A stretch of DNA of 64,000 bases from Meghimatium bilineatum (taxonomy: Eukaryota; Mollusca; Gastropoda; Stylommatophora; Philomycidae). The notes beneath the pieces are model-generated. The model saw only the letters and a list, made by a program, of their open reading frames with translations. It had not been told where the DNA came from and made no database searches. The stretch spans positions 6,145,001-6,209,000 of the forward strand of contig CM067314.1 of the NCBI GenBank assembly GCA_034231615.1, in the 5' to 3' direction. Positions 1 through 10,689 of this stretch are shown in pieces; position 1 is the first letter of the stretch, and each line of letters opens with the position of its first letter. The translations under genes and the position numbers were made by a program.

Positions 1-39
1 AGCTAAAACTGAGATCATTCCATGAACATTTATTTTGGA

Positions 40-345
40 AACGCTAAGTAGAAATAGATTGTGATGGCTGGGTCATGTCTGTAAGAATGTCAAATTGCTG
101 CATTCCAATACAAGTACTATTTGGAGAACTGTCTGAAGGCCAGCGAGCCCGCGATAGATCAATGCTGGGGCACAAAGACATCATAAGTCCTCAATAAAAG
201 ATTTGCCCATAGACCCCAAAAACTGGGAAAACATGGCTGAATCTCAGGCTGACTGGAGACATAACATGCGTTGTTTTAAAACTAATATGATAAAAGATAT
301 GGAAGTTAACAGAGGAATACTCAAACACAAATCTGCTGTTGTTGT
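40..345 (+). mobile_element. LINE 3' coding remnant (LINE-Z type)
   Basis: Frame-broken translation shows the C-terminal tail typical of endonuclease-RT LINEs: a LGHV-like segment near 65-85, LFGELSEGQRA and then SSIKDLPIDPKNWE with a W..D..W pattern to about 270. Similar to the tail at 8070-8440 on the other strand. No intact RT domain. Confidence 0.7.
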
Positions 346-423
346 GACATGATTACTTAAAAAGTTTCCCCATTACTATGAAACAAATGTTCATTCACTT
401 TCTTTTTCTTTTTTGCTTAATTA

Positions 424-1120
424 CTGTCTGCCTTATACAAAAGACTGACTGTCTGCATGATACAAAAGACTGACTGTATGATACAAAAGACTGTCTGCAT
501 GATACAAAAGACTGTCTGCATAATACAAAAGACTGTATGATACAAAAGACTGTCTGCATGATACAAAAGACTGTCTGCATGATACAAAAGACTGTCTGTA
601 TGATACAAAAGACTGTCTGCATGATACACAAGACTGTCTGCATGATACAAAAGACTGTATGCATGATACAAAAGACTGTATGCATGATACAAAAGACTGT
701 CTGCATGATACAAAAGACTGTCTGCATAATACAAAAGACTGTCTGTATGATACAAAAGACTGTCTGCATGATACAAAAGACTGTCTGCATGATACAAAAG
801 ACTGTCTGCATGATACAAAAGACTGTCTGCATGATACAAAAGACTGTCTGCATGATACAAAAGACTGTCTGCATGATACAAAAGACTGTCTGCATGATAC
901 AAAAGACTGTCGGCATGATACAAAAGACTGTCTGCATGATACAAAAGACTGTCTGCATGATACAAAAGACTGTCTGTATCATTCAAAAGACTGTCTACAT
1001 GATACAAAAGACTGTCTACATGATACAAAAGACTGTCTGTGTGATACAAAAGACTGCCTGCATGATACAGAAGACTGTCTGCATGATACAAAAGACTGTC
1101 TGTATCATTCAAAAGACTAT
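424..1120. repeat. minisatellite, 21-bp unit, about 33 copies
   Basis: Unit built on GATACAAAAGACTGTCTGCAT with scattered point variants (TGTATG, CATAATAC, ATTCAAAAG). Because 21 is a multiple of three, several frames on both strands stay open for 150-240 codons. I regard those as non-coding. Confidence 0.98.
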
Positions 1121-1558
1121 AAGTTCTATTAGTAATCAGTGACAATAATGTTATTGTGTTCGTCCATCATAAGTGATAATTATCATTTTTTTACCATATT
1201 TTGAAAACTCAGAATTATGACAATGCGTAATAGTTCGTAGATGGCTAATAAGCCCTATTTGAGCTGTAAATGTTCTTGGTCAGTTCAGGCATGGAATGAC
1301 CACTATAGAAGAATTATGATCTATCTGTGACTTTCTAGCTACTCTCTGCTGTTGAATTACTGCAATTCTCCTCCTCCTCTTTTGTCATTTTTGACTGTAG
1401 AGTGTAATGTGACAATAATACATTACTATAGGTGTTATTGCTCCTTCAATTTTGCCATTTGTTACTATATTTTTTAAAACCATTTTCTCCCCCCTTATAT
1501 ATTATAGATTATACAGTGAACATTGATTTTGTGAACATTGAACACTCATACAATTGCA
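1121..1558. other. unannotated AT-rich interval
   Basis: No exon, tandem array or recognised element seen. The following IDUA exon (WNFETWNEPD-type) was searched for here on the minus strand and is absent. Confidence 0.6.
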
Positions 1559-1790
1559 GGGATCTTATTGGTGTAGTGGTTAAGCTGTTAGCTTTGTGCT
1601 CAAGAGGCCTGGGTTCGAATCCTACTCACAGCGCCTTGTTTATAAAGTGATCCTTGTTTATTTCGAGATCCTGGAGATTATCACTTAAAACTACGAAGTT
1701 ACCTGCTGTCAGTGTTACTCTTGGCAGGCAGTGTGCTGCTTCATTGAGATGGATGGAACACATATGGGGGTGACTCACTACAATATCAAC
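1559..1790 (+). mobile_element. tRNA-derived SINE, family 1
   Basis: The tRNA-like head has an A box (GTGTAGTGGTTAAGC) and B box (GGGTTCGAATCC). A body follows with GGAGATTATCACTTAAA and GGATGG...CATATGGGGGTGA. A diverged second copy is at 34967-35195 and a fragment at 44325-44410, in the same order. The head would not form a functional tRNA and is followed by the shared SINE body. Confidence 0.88.
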
Positions 1791-1945
1791 AAACTGTCAG
1801 CCATTGACCACCATCCGAATGTTAGTTTCAAAAATAGAAACCTATTCAGAAATACATTACTATACCTCAAAAATAGTAAATATTTGACCTTAATTTAAAT
1901 ATGCAGCCATTACAATTTATTTCAATTGAAGTTACTTGTACATAC

Positions 1946-2136
1946 CAATATATCTTTTGGCAGTCTGAGCTACCAGATCCTTCCACCAATAAACTTGGCT
2001 TTGATTTTCAAAGTTAGTGAACAAATTTGAAGGATTCCCCATCAATTCAAATCCAAAGTTCAGCTCATTCTCATGAACCAGTTCCACAAACTCATCCAAC
2101 TGGGAGAAGTCATACAATGGATTCCCATTTGTAATG
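1946..2136 (-). CDS. IDUA: IDUA-like exon 3
   Basis: 191 nt. The acceptor TTGAACAG precedes C-ATT-ACA. Encodes [33 protein letters not shown] and [17 protein letters not shown], aligned to the human IDUA block with FELMG and WKDLV. Ends ATTG|GTATGT in phase 1. A roughly 50-bp tandem array begins about 28 bp upstream of the acceptor. The next exon lies outside the window. Confidence 0.93.
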
Positions 2137-5100
2137 CTGTTCAATGACACAAAATTGGTTAAATAAATTTATCGGGAAAATGTGTGGTTTGTTTTATAGG
2201 TTTTTATATAATCCAATTTATGAGGTAAATGTGAAGTTTGTTTTATAGGTTTTTATTGATATCAAATTTATCAGGTAAATGTGTAGTTTATTTTATAGGT
2301 TTTTATATAATCAAATTTATCAGTTAAATGTGAAATTTGTTTTATTGGTTTTTATCGATATCAAATTTATCAGGTAAATGTGTAGTTTATTTTATAGGTT
2401 TTTATATAATCAAATTTATCAGGTAAATGTGTAGTTTGTTTTATTGGTTTTTATCTATAACAAATATTTCACGGGAGGTAGAGCTGGAGACATCCAATGG
2501 ACTCATTTACTTTTACAATGACTCCTTTACACAACAAATTATTTTATAAACAGTAGTTGATAACAGGGCACAGTAAAGAGGCATAATCAGACAATATTAA
2601 GATCAATTCTTAGACTAGCTAACCTGAAAGATGAAAGACAGAAGTTTTGAGGCACAGACTAGAAAGATGTGATCAGATAACTTTAACATTTGTTTGTTTG
2701 TTGTTTGTTTGAGAACTCCAGGAATTACGAACGATTAGCTCTTACTTCCTATCCTATGTGCAATGGGGAGGTTTATGATCTTTCTTTCATACCCAGGAGG
2801 CTTCACCTTTTGGCCTGGTGCAATGCCTATTGGATGAGCCTTCCACTCAGGGGAGGTATTTAACACTTGTAGTATTGAGTAGACTTAACATTAAGTACTT
2901 ACTTTCTATGATTGTATAGCACAATGGTTATCGCACTGGCTTCGCATATGAGTTGTCCTGGGTTCATTCCCCAGTTGAAGCGCACATTTTTTTCAGACTG
3001 CAATGGCTCCCGGATTGACTTAGCCTTAATTGGGTACCGGATCAGCCTGGGAAGTGAAGACTGTGAGGGAGAGGTGATGGCTACTGCCCTCATATAGCAA
3101 AGCCACCGAAATATGAGATTGCTAACATCTCACACCCCTACTGCAGTTAAATGCTATGGGTTAACTTTACTTACTCCTTTTACTGGATTTCCAAGTTAAA
3201 GAGTTAACAAAACAATTGAAATGCCTAGACTCGTACAAACTTGGTCATAGTTTGAGCACAACCAAGTCATTTGGACAAGAGATTTGAAAAAGGGAATTGG
3301 ACAAGGCATTTGAGCAGGAGATTTACACAAGGGATTTTGACAAGGCATTTGGACAAGGGATTTGAGGGGTTCAAACCACCTCATAACAAACAAATACAAT
3401 CTCAAACCACTTCTCCCTCAGTACATCGTGGATTTCTAAAACATATTTACAGTATGTACACTTTAGTTACATATACAGTAGAACCCCGATATATCGAAGT
3501 TCTCGGGGAAATTGAATTAATTCGATATATCCGAGGTTCGATATAACCGTTTTTTATTAAATGCAATGCTCTAAGAACTTGCAATGTCAAGCCGACTTCA
3601 CGAGTTATGAAGCGCGCTTCACGAAGCTGTGAGCTAGGCCTACTATACATTTCTTTTTAAACACGAGATAAAAAGTTGTTTTTAAAGTTAAATAATAAAA
3701 ATTGGCAGTACATTTACATAATTTGAAAACGTGGCTTTACTGGGTTGACACTCCTGCCTGATTTCTTTGCCGAGGTGGCCAACCACATTACCGAACTGAA
3801 TTACATGACCTTACAGCAGCGTCATAGTAGCAGTCCCATAAAGATTATCATTTGGCCAAATGACGAGATTTTGGTTTGTTGTACGGCTTGTAAATACAGT
3901 TTGGCAATGTCCAACATGTGGGCCGCGGACCTGATATTCTTTGACATGATAGGTCAGCAAATCTTTGTCTGTTTCGGACTTCGATATACACGTCGATTCA
4001 TTACCAAAAGGCCACCGTGGAACTTCGCTATAAGCGAAATGGTGCAAACCCGACTTCGCTATATCCGTAATTTATTAGAGGGATTAATGTTACCTATTGC
4101 GCGGACTATTTAAAATATTCGCAATAACCGAATGTTCGAAATATGCGAGTTCGATATATCGGGGTTCTACTGTATATGTGCGGTAGATTTTAACGTACAT
4201 CTTGGGGCAAATAGAGAAGGAATAGAGGAGTATAAAGGAGCATTCGGCGACACAAGAAACACAATTAACGATAATGGATATAAATTACTAGATACACAAC
4301 TTCTTTATAATGAACACTAAAATATCTAGTTCCTCTGTGGTGGTAACATCGTTTTTACTGTTTTAATTGTTTTTCACTGTTTGTTTTATATACTCTTGAG
4401 AAATACCTAAAGGTTTGAAACGTTTAAAATGTTTTGTGTTTTGTAATTTGTATATTTTCTAAGTTTACACCTCATAACCCCTTAGTCTTAGTGATACTTC
4501 GTCTGTTGTATTCAAGTGAAACATCTAAAAACCTGTGTTCTACATAAGAACTATAGTTATGTAAGATGGTTTATGGAGAGTTTATGAAGTTTGGTTTTGA
4601 ATTGATAGAAAATCCTTCAAAATTTATGCTAGAAGGGTTTATGGATGCATGTTTAGTCCCTGAAGTTTGACATTCCAATGCATCAGTATCCCAGGATCAT
4701 CAGGTCCAGTCAGGAGCGTAGCATACACTTCTGGTTCTTCTAGTTTATCATTCTTCTGTTAGATCTGTTGACCCATCTGTGTAATGGTACACCTACTATT
4801 CCCCAATAACTAGGAGTCTGCCACAAAAGGAAAAATATGCAATGTCCGCTGTCATGTATCTCACTAGTAAATAAAATAAAATTTCTGCATGTTCTAGAAT
4901 CAAAGATTCATTTAACCCCTTAACTGTGGAGGAACTCTTAAGGATACAGAGTGATTGCCACCTTTTTTGCTGAGATCTTCTTCTTTTTAGTTTCCCAGGG
5001 AAACAATTTGTCTGGATGCTTTATTATAAGTATCCAGATGGATTTTTTTCCTGGGAAGCTAAGAAGAAGTGAAGTATCTCAGCAAAATGACAGTGGCTTT

Positions 5101-6147
5101 TCAGTGTATCCTTAAGAATACCTCTGCAGCTAAGGTTAATACAGTTTTATCCTTCAGTAAGCAAGAACTATGATCTGAAATAATTTAAAATATATTTGTG
5201 ATCTATATATTCAATGATTATACTTTACAAATATTTTTATCTGTGCAGAAAAAGTAATATTTGTGTCTTTTTACTGACTTACTTAATAACTTTAACAAGT
5301 TCAAAAAGCCAGTGAATCCGAACTTGGGCAATGCCATCAAAAGGTACTGCACTGATGTAAGCAAGGTTCTGTTTCATGTCAGGACTCAAGTTAAATGTTC
5401 CAGCATCTGAGTGAGGCAGTGGAGGGCTAAAAATCAAATTAAGAAATATAAATTAATCATAAAAGAATCACATTTAAAAAAAAAAAATTAAACATAAAAT
5501 ATCCACATTTTTCAAATTTAATTAATCATAAAAGAATAATGTTAGAGAGATAAATTAATTATGAAAAGAAAATTAATGTCTAAACTAATTATGAAAGATC
5601 TGTTCTCCTAATAATATAAACTGTAAAATTGAAATATTCTCACACATATACACATACTATTAAAATATTATTAAATATATGCTATATTATACAAATATGC
5701 TGTCATACACTACAGTATTCACATATTCTCATATACACACTATAATATTCATATATTCTCATATACACACTATAATGTTCATATATTCTCACATACACAC
5801 TATAATATTCATATATTCTCACATACAGACTATAATATTCATATATTCTTACATACAGACTATAATATTTATATTTTCTTACATACACACTATAATACTC
5901 ATATATTCTCACATACACACTATAATATTCATATATTCTTACATACAGACTATAATATTTATATTTTCTTACATATAAACTATAATGCAAATACGGTAAG
6001 TGATTACCAAAATCCTGTACTCTGCCAAAAATGTGTCAATTCACCCCGTACATCTGATGCATTGAAACTGATGTTAAAGAGAAAGCCATCAGCTGGTAAC
6101 GTGTATAAGTAAACCAGGAAAAACCAAAGGAAATGTTGGCACATCAT
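1946..6147 (-). CDS. IDUA: alpha-L-iduronidase-like gene, 5' part (three exons, continues beyond left edge)
   Basis: Lysosomal glycoside hydrolase family 39 enzyme that removes terminal alpha-L-iduronate from dermatan and heparan sulfate. Three exons join in frame: 6008-6147, 5283-5426 and 1946-2136, with phases 2, 2 and 1 and GT/AG borders. The joined protein has a hydrophobic signal peptide ([16 protein letters not shown]), then [42 protein letters not shown] and [15 protein letters not shown], which match the N-terminal third of animal IDUA block by block. The exon with the catalytic acid (WNE..D region) is not in the window and must lie left of position 1. The start is the first of two adjacent ATGs at 6147; an in-frame TAG lies upstream. 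Intron 2 (2137-5282) holds a MITE, a foldback element, a SINE and LINE pieces. Confidence 0.93.
2165..2455. repeat. minisatellite, about 49-51-bp unit, 6 copies
   Basis: Units contain AAATTTATCAGGTAAATGTG and TTTTATAGGTTTTTAT. Two subtypes alternate (TATATAATCAA versus TGATATCAA), suggesting growth as dimers. Lies in IDUA intron 2 about 28 bp from the exon 3 acceptor. Confidence 0.95.
2456..2905. other. intronic spacer
   Basis: Inside IDUA intron 2. A short run of GTTT repeats sits near 2690-2712. Nothing else recognised. Confidence 0.6.
2907..3170 (+). mobile_element. tRNA-derived SINE, family 2
   Basis: A box (TAGCACAATGGTTATCGC) and B box (GGGTTCATTCCCC) form a tRNA-like head. The body includes AATTGGGTACCGGATCAG, GAGGTGATGGCTACTGCC and ends ATGGGTTAACTTTA. 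A full second copy is at 56022-56283 on the minus strand with the same ends, which defines a family about 260 bp long. Confidence 0.92.
3268..3366. repeat. degenerate short tandem repeat, about 16-bp unit
   Basis: About six loosely related units of the type GGACAAGGCATTT / GGACAAGGGATTTG / GAGCAGGAGATTT. Lies in IDUA intron 2. Confidence 0.75.
3476..4172. mobile_element. pogo/Tigger-like non-autonomous DNA transposon, 697 bp
   Basis: Terminal inverted repeats begin CAGTAGAACCCCGATATATC at 3476 and end with the reverse complement at 4172. TA dinucleotides flank both sides (3474-3475 and 4173-4174), the target duplication of Tc1/mariner/pogo elements. The CAGTAGAACCCCG terminus resembles pogo/Tigger ends. 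No transposase frame survives; subterminal copies of TTCGATATA occur inside. Confidence 0.88.
4177..4320 (+). mobile_element. LINE endonuclease-domain fragment
   Basis: Reads [36 protein letters not shown] then stop. DFN..LG and the NxNGxxLL block are the C-terminal part of AP-type endonucleases of non-LTR retrotransposons. Truncated at both ends; it directly abuts the pogo-like element. Confidence 0.82.
4335..4560 (+). repeat. interspersed repeat with GAAACGTT core, copy 1
   Basis: Shares with 58455-58800 the order: TTGA.AAA.ACC, hairpin loop, GGTTTGAAACGTT, TTTTGTAATTTGTAT, then GTATTCAAGTGAAACAT and CCTGTGTT. A shorter relative is near 23600-23650. Possibly a 3' end of a retroelement; class unknown. 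Confidence 0.6.
4920..5139. mobile_element. foldback MITE with TTAA ends, 220 bp
   Basis: Two arms of about 100 bp are imperfect inverted repeats of each other. Left outer sequence TTAACTGTGGAGGAAC...CTTAAGGATACA pairs with right TGTATCCTTAAG...TTAA; inner parts TTGCTGAGAT and TTTCCCAGG also pair. TTAA at 4920-4923 and 5136-5139 suggests piggyBac-type target choice. Lies in IDUA intron 2. Confidence 0.82.
5283..5426 (-). CDS. IDUA: IDUA-like exon 2
   Basis: 144 nt. The acceptor ATTTTTAG is followed by C, completing the split Cys of GFC-PPLPHS. The exon then encodes [29 protein letters not shown] and [12 protein letters not shown], and ends AA|GTAAGTCAGT, a consensus donor. The split AAC (Asn) codon is completed by exon 3. 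Too short to appear in an ORF listing; found by homology. Confidence 0.92.
5706..5986. repeat. minisatellite, 30-bp unit, about 9 copies
   Basis: Unit CACTATAATATTCATATATT plus CTCACATACA, with CAGAC/CACAC variants. Occupies about half of IDUA intron 1 and ends about 20 bp from the exon 1 donor. Open frames of 95-99 codons on both strands are period artefacts. Confidence 0.96.
6008..6147 (-). CDS. IDUA: IDUA-like exon 1 (start codon, signal peptide)
   Basis: 46 codons plus 2 nt. Tandem ATG ATG start at 6147 and 6144, preceded by ACA (purine at -3) and, further upstream in frame, TAG. Encodes a signal peptide of about 19-21 residues, a NIS glycosylation-type motif, and ends in HFWQSTGF plus TG of a split Cys codon. 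The donor reads TTTTG|GTAATC. The intron starts only about 20 bp from a 30-bp minisatellite. Confidence 0.9.
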
Positions 6148-6299
6148 TGTGTTCCCTCTGTGGTACTAATTCCCACCTTTCTCCAGGGAAGTGTTTCTTT
6201 AAACCAGTCCTAAAATTAAAAATAAAATTGTGAATTTTGATGTTTATAAAATAATAACCTACAGTTGACAGAAAACAATTGACAGAAAACAATTGAGTC

Positions 6300-7150
6300 T
6301 GAATAGAATTCAGCCCCATAAACATCAGAGTTCTACAGATTCCAGAAATTAGATATGCAGACGACACAGTTCTATTACAATCAGATGAGAAAAACTTACT
6401 GAATATAATAAAATCAACAAAAAGCTTTAGCGAACAACAAAACCTGTGGTGAAAATCTAGTATAGGCCTCCGTTGGGCTATAAATAATATTAACGTCATG
6501 GATTTCCCTTGAACAACCAATCATATCGATTCACGCTTAGGCGAGAATTCTTAGAGAATTAATAATTAATTCTAAACACTAATTTTAATCCTTTAAACCC
6601 CCCTCTTCAAAATATATCACTGTACGCCACTTATCTAACAGTGCAACGGTTAGGTAATACCCCGAAAGTAGAACAAAGGTCACAACGGAGACCGATACTA
6701 GAGATTGGCCAAACCTGTTTCTAAATATGAAAAAGACAAAGTAATGACAACCAACAAAGTGAAAACAAGACATAGAATTAATATTCATAACAGTGACAGA
6801 TTAGGTGACAAACTTTGAATATCTAGGAGCGAACCAGTACCGGATACTGTGCAGTTGAGATCAGGAGAACAGCAATAGAAATGTCCAATTTAAAACAACT
6901 GAAAAAACTGTGGCACAGTGCAAACGCAGGAACTAAAGTATGTTTGTTACATACATGTGTGGTCACAGTGGCGACCTACGGCTACGAAACATGGACAATA
7001 AACAAAACTACAGCCAAGACAATAGAGGCTTTCGAAATGAAGTGCTACATTGAGCGATAGGCCTAATTACTAAAATATTCAACTGAGATATGTGAAAATT
7101 CAGTGGTACCTACAAGAAAAGTCTAACTAAAGGACGAAAATGCATAATGG
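6300..7150 (+). mobile_element. LINE RT remnant
   Basis: The RT catalytic box reads RYADDTVLLQSDEKNLLNI at 6351-6410. After a gap, a frame near 6900-7050 gives LKQLKKLWHSANAGTK-like and TYGYETWTINKTTAK-type LINE sequence with frameshifts. Heavily decayed. It lies just upstream of the IDUA start on the opposite strand. Confidence 0.78.
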
Positions 7151-7800
7151 ACTAAATTAAATAACCGTCATGTTTTTTATGGTGTTTGTCCAAATGCTTT
7201 TTGTTTTTTTTGGTGTCCATTGGTCATTGTAATTTTAAAATGTAATTAAGTTGTACATTTCTGATGCACTTACTCTGACTTATCACATGTCCAAGATCAC
7301 GTTTTTATCGCTAAATATACATTTTACATAGATAGTCTAGCACTCTAGCAACCACAGGAAATACTAAAATGTAAATGAAATGACAGAGACTGACGCTCTG
7401 GAAAGAAAATTAAAATGCAACATGACATGAAGTAAACATTTAAATGAAATATAACTTAGTTTATTTACTGAATATCACAATATAAGTTATTCGATCATCT
7501 ACATTGCAATCTAGTTCTCCAATTCAGAAACATGTCAGCGTTACTTTTACTAGGCATAGGCCTATATACCTCTACTCACTATTTGTGTTCGTCGAATGTT
7601 CGAAACCGCCCACTAATTATTTCGTTTCGTTTATTGTGTAGGGGGTCTATGCGTAAATAACATTTTTTTAAATTAAAGTTTATCTATCTGATGGTGATGC
7701 TGTTCCTCCTTCGCAAGCGAAGATGAACATGGCATGAAAAACAATAAATGCGATGAAAAAAAATAATTTAAAATTGGTAATTATCTAATTTTGTTGCCCG
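7151..7800. other. AT-rich interval without recognised feature
   Basis: No open frame of interest, no clear tandem repeat. May hold old LINE 3' sequence. Confidence 0.5.
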
Positions 7801-7904
7801 TGTGATGTCGGGGCCCGAAAAGGGAGCAAAGAATAGTAACACTGTTTACCTTCCACGCATGTCGTAAAAGGCGGATAAGGAGGTTATGGGATGGAGTTGG
7901 CTGT

Positions 7905-8071
7905 CCCATCCCATATAGGGTCAATGACCCAAAGTCATGCTGAAGTCGGATGTGTCAGGCCGAAAGGCGTAGATATCGCAGCAATGCTGTAAACCATGAC
8001 ACAACGCATTCCGTTCTCCGGACTACATCCTGCTAATCTGCAGTAGTTTGAGAACGAACCAGGAAGAAGAT
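7905..8071. repeat. SINE-B-like segment in the LINE-Z 3' untranslated region
   Basis: Contains GTCGGATGTGTCAGGCCGAA, CCGTTCTCCGGACTACATCC and CTGCAG.AGTTTGAGAACG ending in GGAAGAAGA. Related segments are at 48955-49105 and 49555-49700, and in part at 32400-32510. The GAAGAAGA end abuts the LINE stop codon at 8072-8074. Confidence 0.75.
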
Positions 8072-9036
8072 CTAATTTGGTTTGTGAGTTCGTAGATGCC
8101 CGATGAGTTCGATTCGTGCACGGAAAGTTCTATTGCAGTGTATGCAGGAGTGATAAAAGTTTGGGGTAGGAGAATTTTCCGATTTGTCCTTCCGCTTCTT
8201 ATGCACGTGGATTGCCCGCAGTGTTCTTTCTTTTTCAAATTTCGTGCCAGCAGTGATCTGGGTGTTCCAGGCTGAGCGATCAAGTACTGTAGTCTCCCAG
8301 GATCTAGGATCGATGCTGCAGTGCTTGAGAGAGCTTTTTAGGTGATCATTGAAGCTCTTTTTCTGCCCTCCACTTGAACGTTTACCTTCGCACAGCTCCC
8401 CATAGAATAATCTCTATGGAAGGCGCTTGTCTGGCACACGGACGGTGTGGCCAGTCCAGCGGAGTTGAGACCTAGTCAGCATTGCATGGACGCTTTGCAT
8501 ACGGGACTTCTGAAGGATTTCTATATCTGGTACACGATCCTGCCAAAGTACTCCCATGAGGTTTTGTAGGCACCGAAGATGATAAGAGCTAAGCTGTCGA
8601 GCGTGTCTCGCATAGACAGTCCAGCAAGACGCAGCATAAAGCAATGTTGTTAGAACCACTGCGTGGTACACATCCGACTTAGTTGTCAGACTGAGACCAC
8701 GCCTGATCCAGACGTTGGCACGAAGACTTCCGAATGCTGCACTGGCACGAGCAATACGCAGGGCAACATCCTCATCAATTGTCACAGTTTGTGAGTGTGC
8801 TGCCGAAATATACAAACTTATTGGCAGTATTAAGTTTTTGTCTCTCTACTGTGATCACGGGTTCTGAGTAGGGGACACCTGGCGCTGGTTGATACATTAC
8901 TAAAGTCTTCATGGTGCTGATGGTGAGACCGAACGCATCACAGGCCAAAGAAAAGAGGTCCATGCTGTCCTGCATGTCTTTCAGACTGGTAGCATTTAGT
9001 GCACAATAGTCGGCGAACAAGAGGTCGCAATATCCA
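8072..9036 (-). pseudogene. LINE-Z: 5'-truncated RT tail with C-terminal C2H2 zinc finger
   Basis: Minus-strand frames give LLFADYCALNATSLKDM (RT box C, second Asp changed to Tyr), FGLTISTMKTLVMYQPAP, FVYFGSTLTN, ARASAAFGSLRANVW, TTLLYAASCWTVYARH and LRWTGHTVRV. A frameshift near 8415 leads to SSLKHCSIDPRSWE and a C2H2 finger CIHCNRTFRARIELIGHLRT-H, stop at 8072. This is the endonuclease-RT type with a terminal zinc finger. The broken catalytic Asp and frameshift mean it is dead. Confidence 0.88.
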
Positions 9037-9205
9037 TCTATCTATATGCTGTGGCCCTTGTTTGCCTTGCGGCGTCAGGGGTAGAAGAGTTCTCTGGATA
9101 TAGCCTTCTTGTGTGCTGTTTGTTAAGTTTGTTCCTGTGACTTCTTTGATTTCTGTGGTCCATCTTTTACATGGTCTGCTTGTGACTTTGTAACCATGAT
9201 GTCTA
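9036..9205 (-). mobile_element. LINE-K 3' tail
   Basis: Reads MTHRHHGYKVTSRPCKRWTT, EIKEVTGTNLTNSTQE and PQGKQGPQ, then CATATAGATAGATGGATA where it meets LINE-Z. The same tail followed by GATA repeats occurs at 17275-17470, so this is a 3' end inserted into LINE-Z. Confidence 0.82.
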
Positions 9206-9245
9206 TGTGTCATGAATGGCCTTATTGAGATGTACCTTTTTAAAA

Positions 9246-9446
9246 TGAGAGATAAACATCATCATGAAGTGTCGTCGCCAAAACGAAGGTTAGCTGCAAC
9301 ATACCTCCAACATCCACAGTCTCTTATTTTGTTGGTGCACTCTGCTAGACTGTAACCTGTCCTTCGTGTGATGTTACTCCCCCACTGGTATCTCCGTCTA
9401 CCTCTGGCTCTCCTCCCTTCGACTTTACTCTCAAGTAAAGTATTCA
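9246..9446 (-). mobile_element. LINE-R 3' coding tail
   Basis: Reads LNTLLESKVEGRRARGRRRY, QWGSNITRRTGYSLAECTN and CWRYVAANLRFGDD, then AAGTGTCG..CATGATGATG-type end. Same family as 22615-23012 and 39040-39800. Confidence 0.85.
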
Positions 9447-9955
9447 ACATTCATAAAACAATGAAAAATGTGTTGTGTAATATGACCTTGGCATTAGAGG
9501 TGAGGAAGAGAGTTCTGCAGTTCTATAAAACTTCTATACTAACATATGGATGCGAGTCTTACACAATAAACAAATAGGAAAGTGAGAAATTTGAGGCAAT
9601 AGAGATGTGATTCTACAGAAGAATGCTGAGAATACCATGGACTGCCAGAAAAACTAATGTTCATTTTTTGGTTACGTTATGAGACAAGAAGGTTTGGAGA
9701 ACATAATCACAACAGGCAAGATTGAAGGAAACAGAGACAGGGCGACAACGTGAGAAAATATTAGATAGTTTAACAACCTCGCACGGCAGGGAAATAGAAA
9801 GTTTGGTTAATCTTTCATGTACGTCTTCAATGCGCTATAAACAGCTAACTGTTTACATTTTTACTTGGGAAACAGCAACGATCTTAATACATAAATCTAG
9901 AGAACTGTGGAGAGCCATGATTGCCTACGCCAGCCGGCCTGGCATCTAATGAATG
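9440..9955 (+). mobile_element. LINE-M 3' coding tail
   Basis: Reads MTLALEVRKRVLQFYKTSIL, TYGCESYTINK, FYRRMLRIPWTARKTN, then LDSLTTSHGRE and LWRAMIAYASRPG with stops and frameshifts between. Same family as 34245-34600, 57400-57950 and minus 23895-24115. Confidence 0.82.
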
Positions 9956-10325
9956 AACGAATGAAGGTCTTCAACAAGGTGTCGTGTCTTTTAAATTGTC
10001 CAAAATATTTTGTTTGCTTGATGTTTGTTTCCTTGAACAGTTATTTCTTCATATTAAGCGTTGAGAGATAAATAATAACAGTATAAAACAAAGTTTATCT
10101 ATATGTCTGTTGTCGTTTCTCTGCTTTTGCAGTGAAGCGTCGCAGGATTTAATGAGGCTTTTTCGGGTATGACACGTTTGGTCTTTCATAATATATAGAT
10201 TTATTATTTATTATCTTTTTTATTATCTTTATTATTTATTGTTATTATTATTATGGTTGAGTTTTTGGTCATCGTCGATCACGACGGACGAACATCATCA
10301 ATATATAGAGCAGATTTCTGTCTAT
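9956..10325. other. AT-rich spacer
   Basis: A short TTATTATTTATT-type low-complexity run lies near 10200-10255. Nothing else recognised. Confidence 0.5.
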
Positions 10326-10329
10326 CTAT

Positions 10330-10675
10330 TGTCTATTGTCTGTCTCCAGGTGAATAATGGTTGATTATATTCATTCACACTTACCGTTAAGCGTAGGGGT
10401 GGGTGCATAAGCTGCCGTACCGAAGCCAGACGTGTCGCCGAGGTAGCATTTAGTCCATGTTTGTTCAAAGCTATCTTGATGTTTTCTATCTACCGTTTTC
10501 GTGGTCTTCCTTTGGCTTTACGCCCGGATATTCTTGTATTATATGCTCTTATTGGTATTTGGTTTGGGTTCATTCCATAAGGTGACCGAACCATTTTACT
10601 TGCTGTCTCTCAATATGTTCGATACATGATATTATACCAACTCTTTTCCTAATTTCTTCATTTCTTATTTTATCT
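10330..10675 (-). mobile_element. LINE-G 3' end
   Basis: Nearly the same sequence as 14206-14580: IEHIERQQVKWFGHLM-type tail, GRKAKGRPR, then a 3' UTR containing GTGAATG..ATAATCAACC and ending in GACAATAGACAATAG. A third 3' end is at 38300-38405. Confidence 0.85.
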
Positions 10676-10689
10676 TTTTCTTCTGCGTT

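Noticed and set aside
395..1145. Open frames of 157-242 codons on both strands (IMQTVFC-, ADSLLYH-, MIQKTVC-type)
   Set aside because: All lie in a 21-bp tandem repeat, where any stop-free unit stays open; several frames are open at once and there are no splice or start features.
1559..1640. Functional tRNA gene
   Set aside because: A and B boxes are present but the sequence is followed by a SINE body found in other copies, and no cloverleaf with paired acceptor stem is evident.
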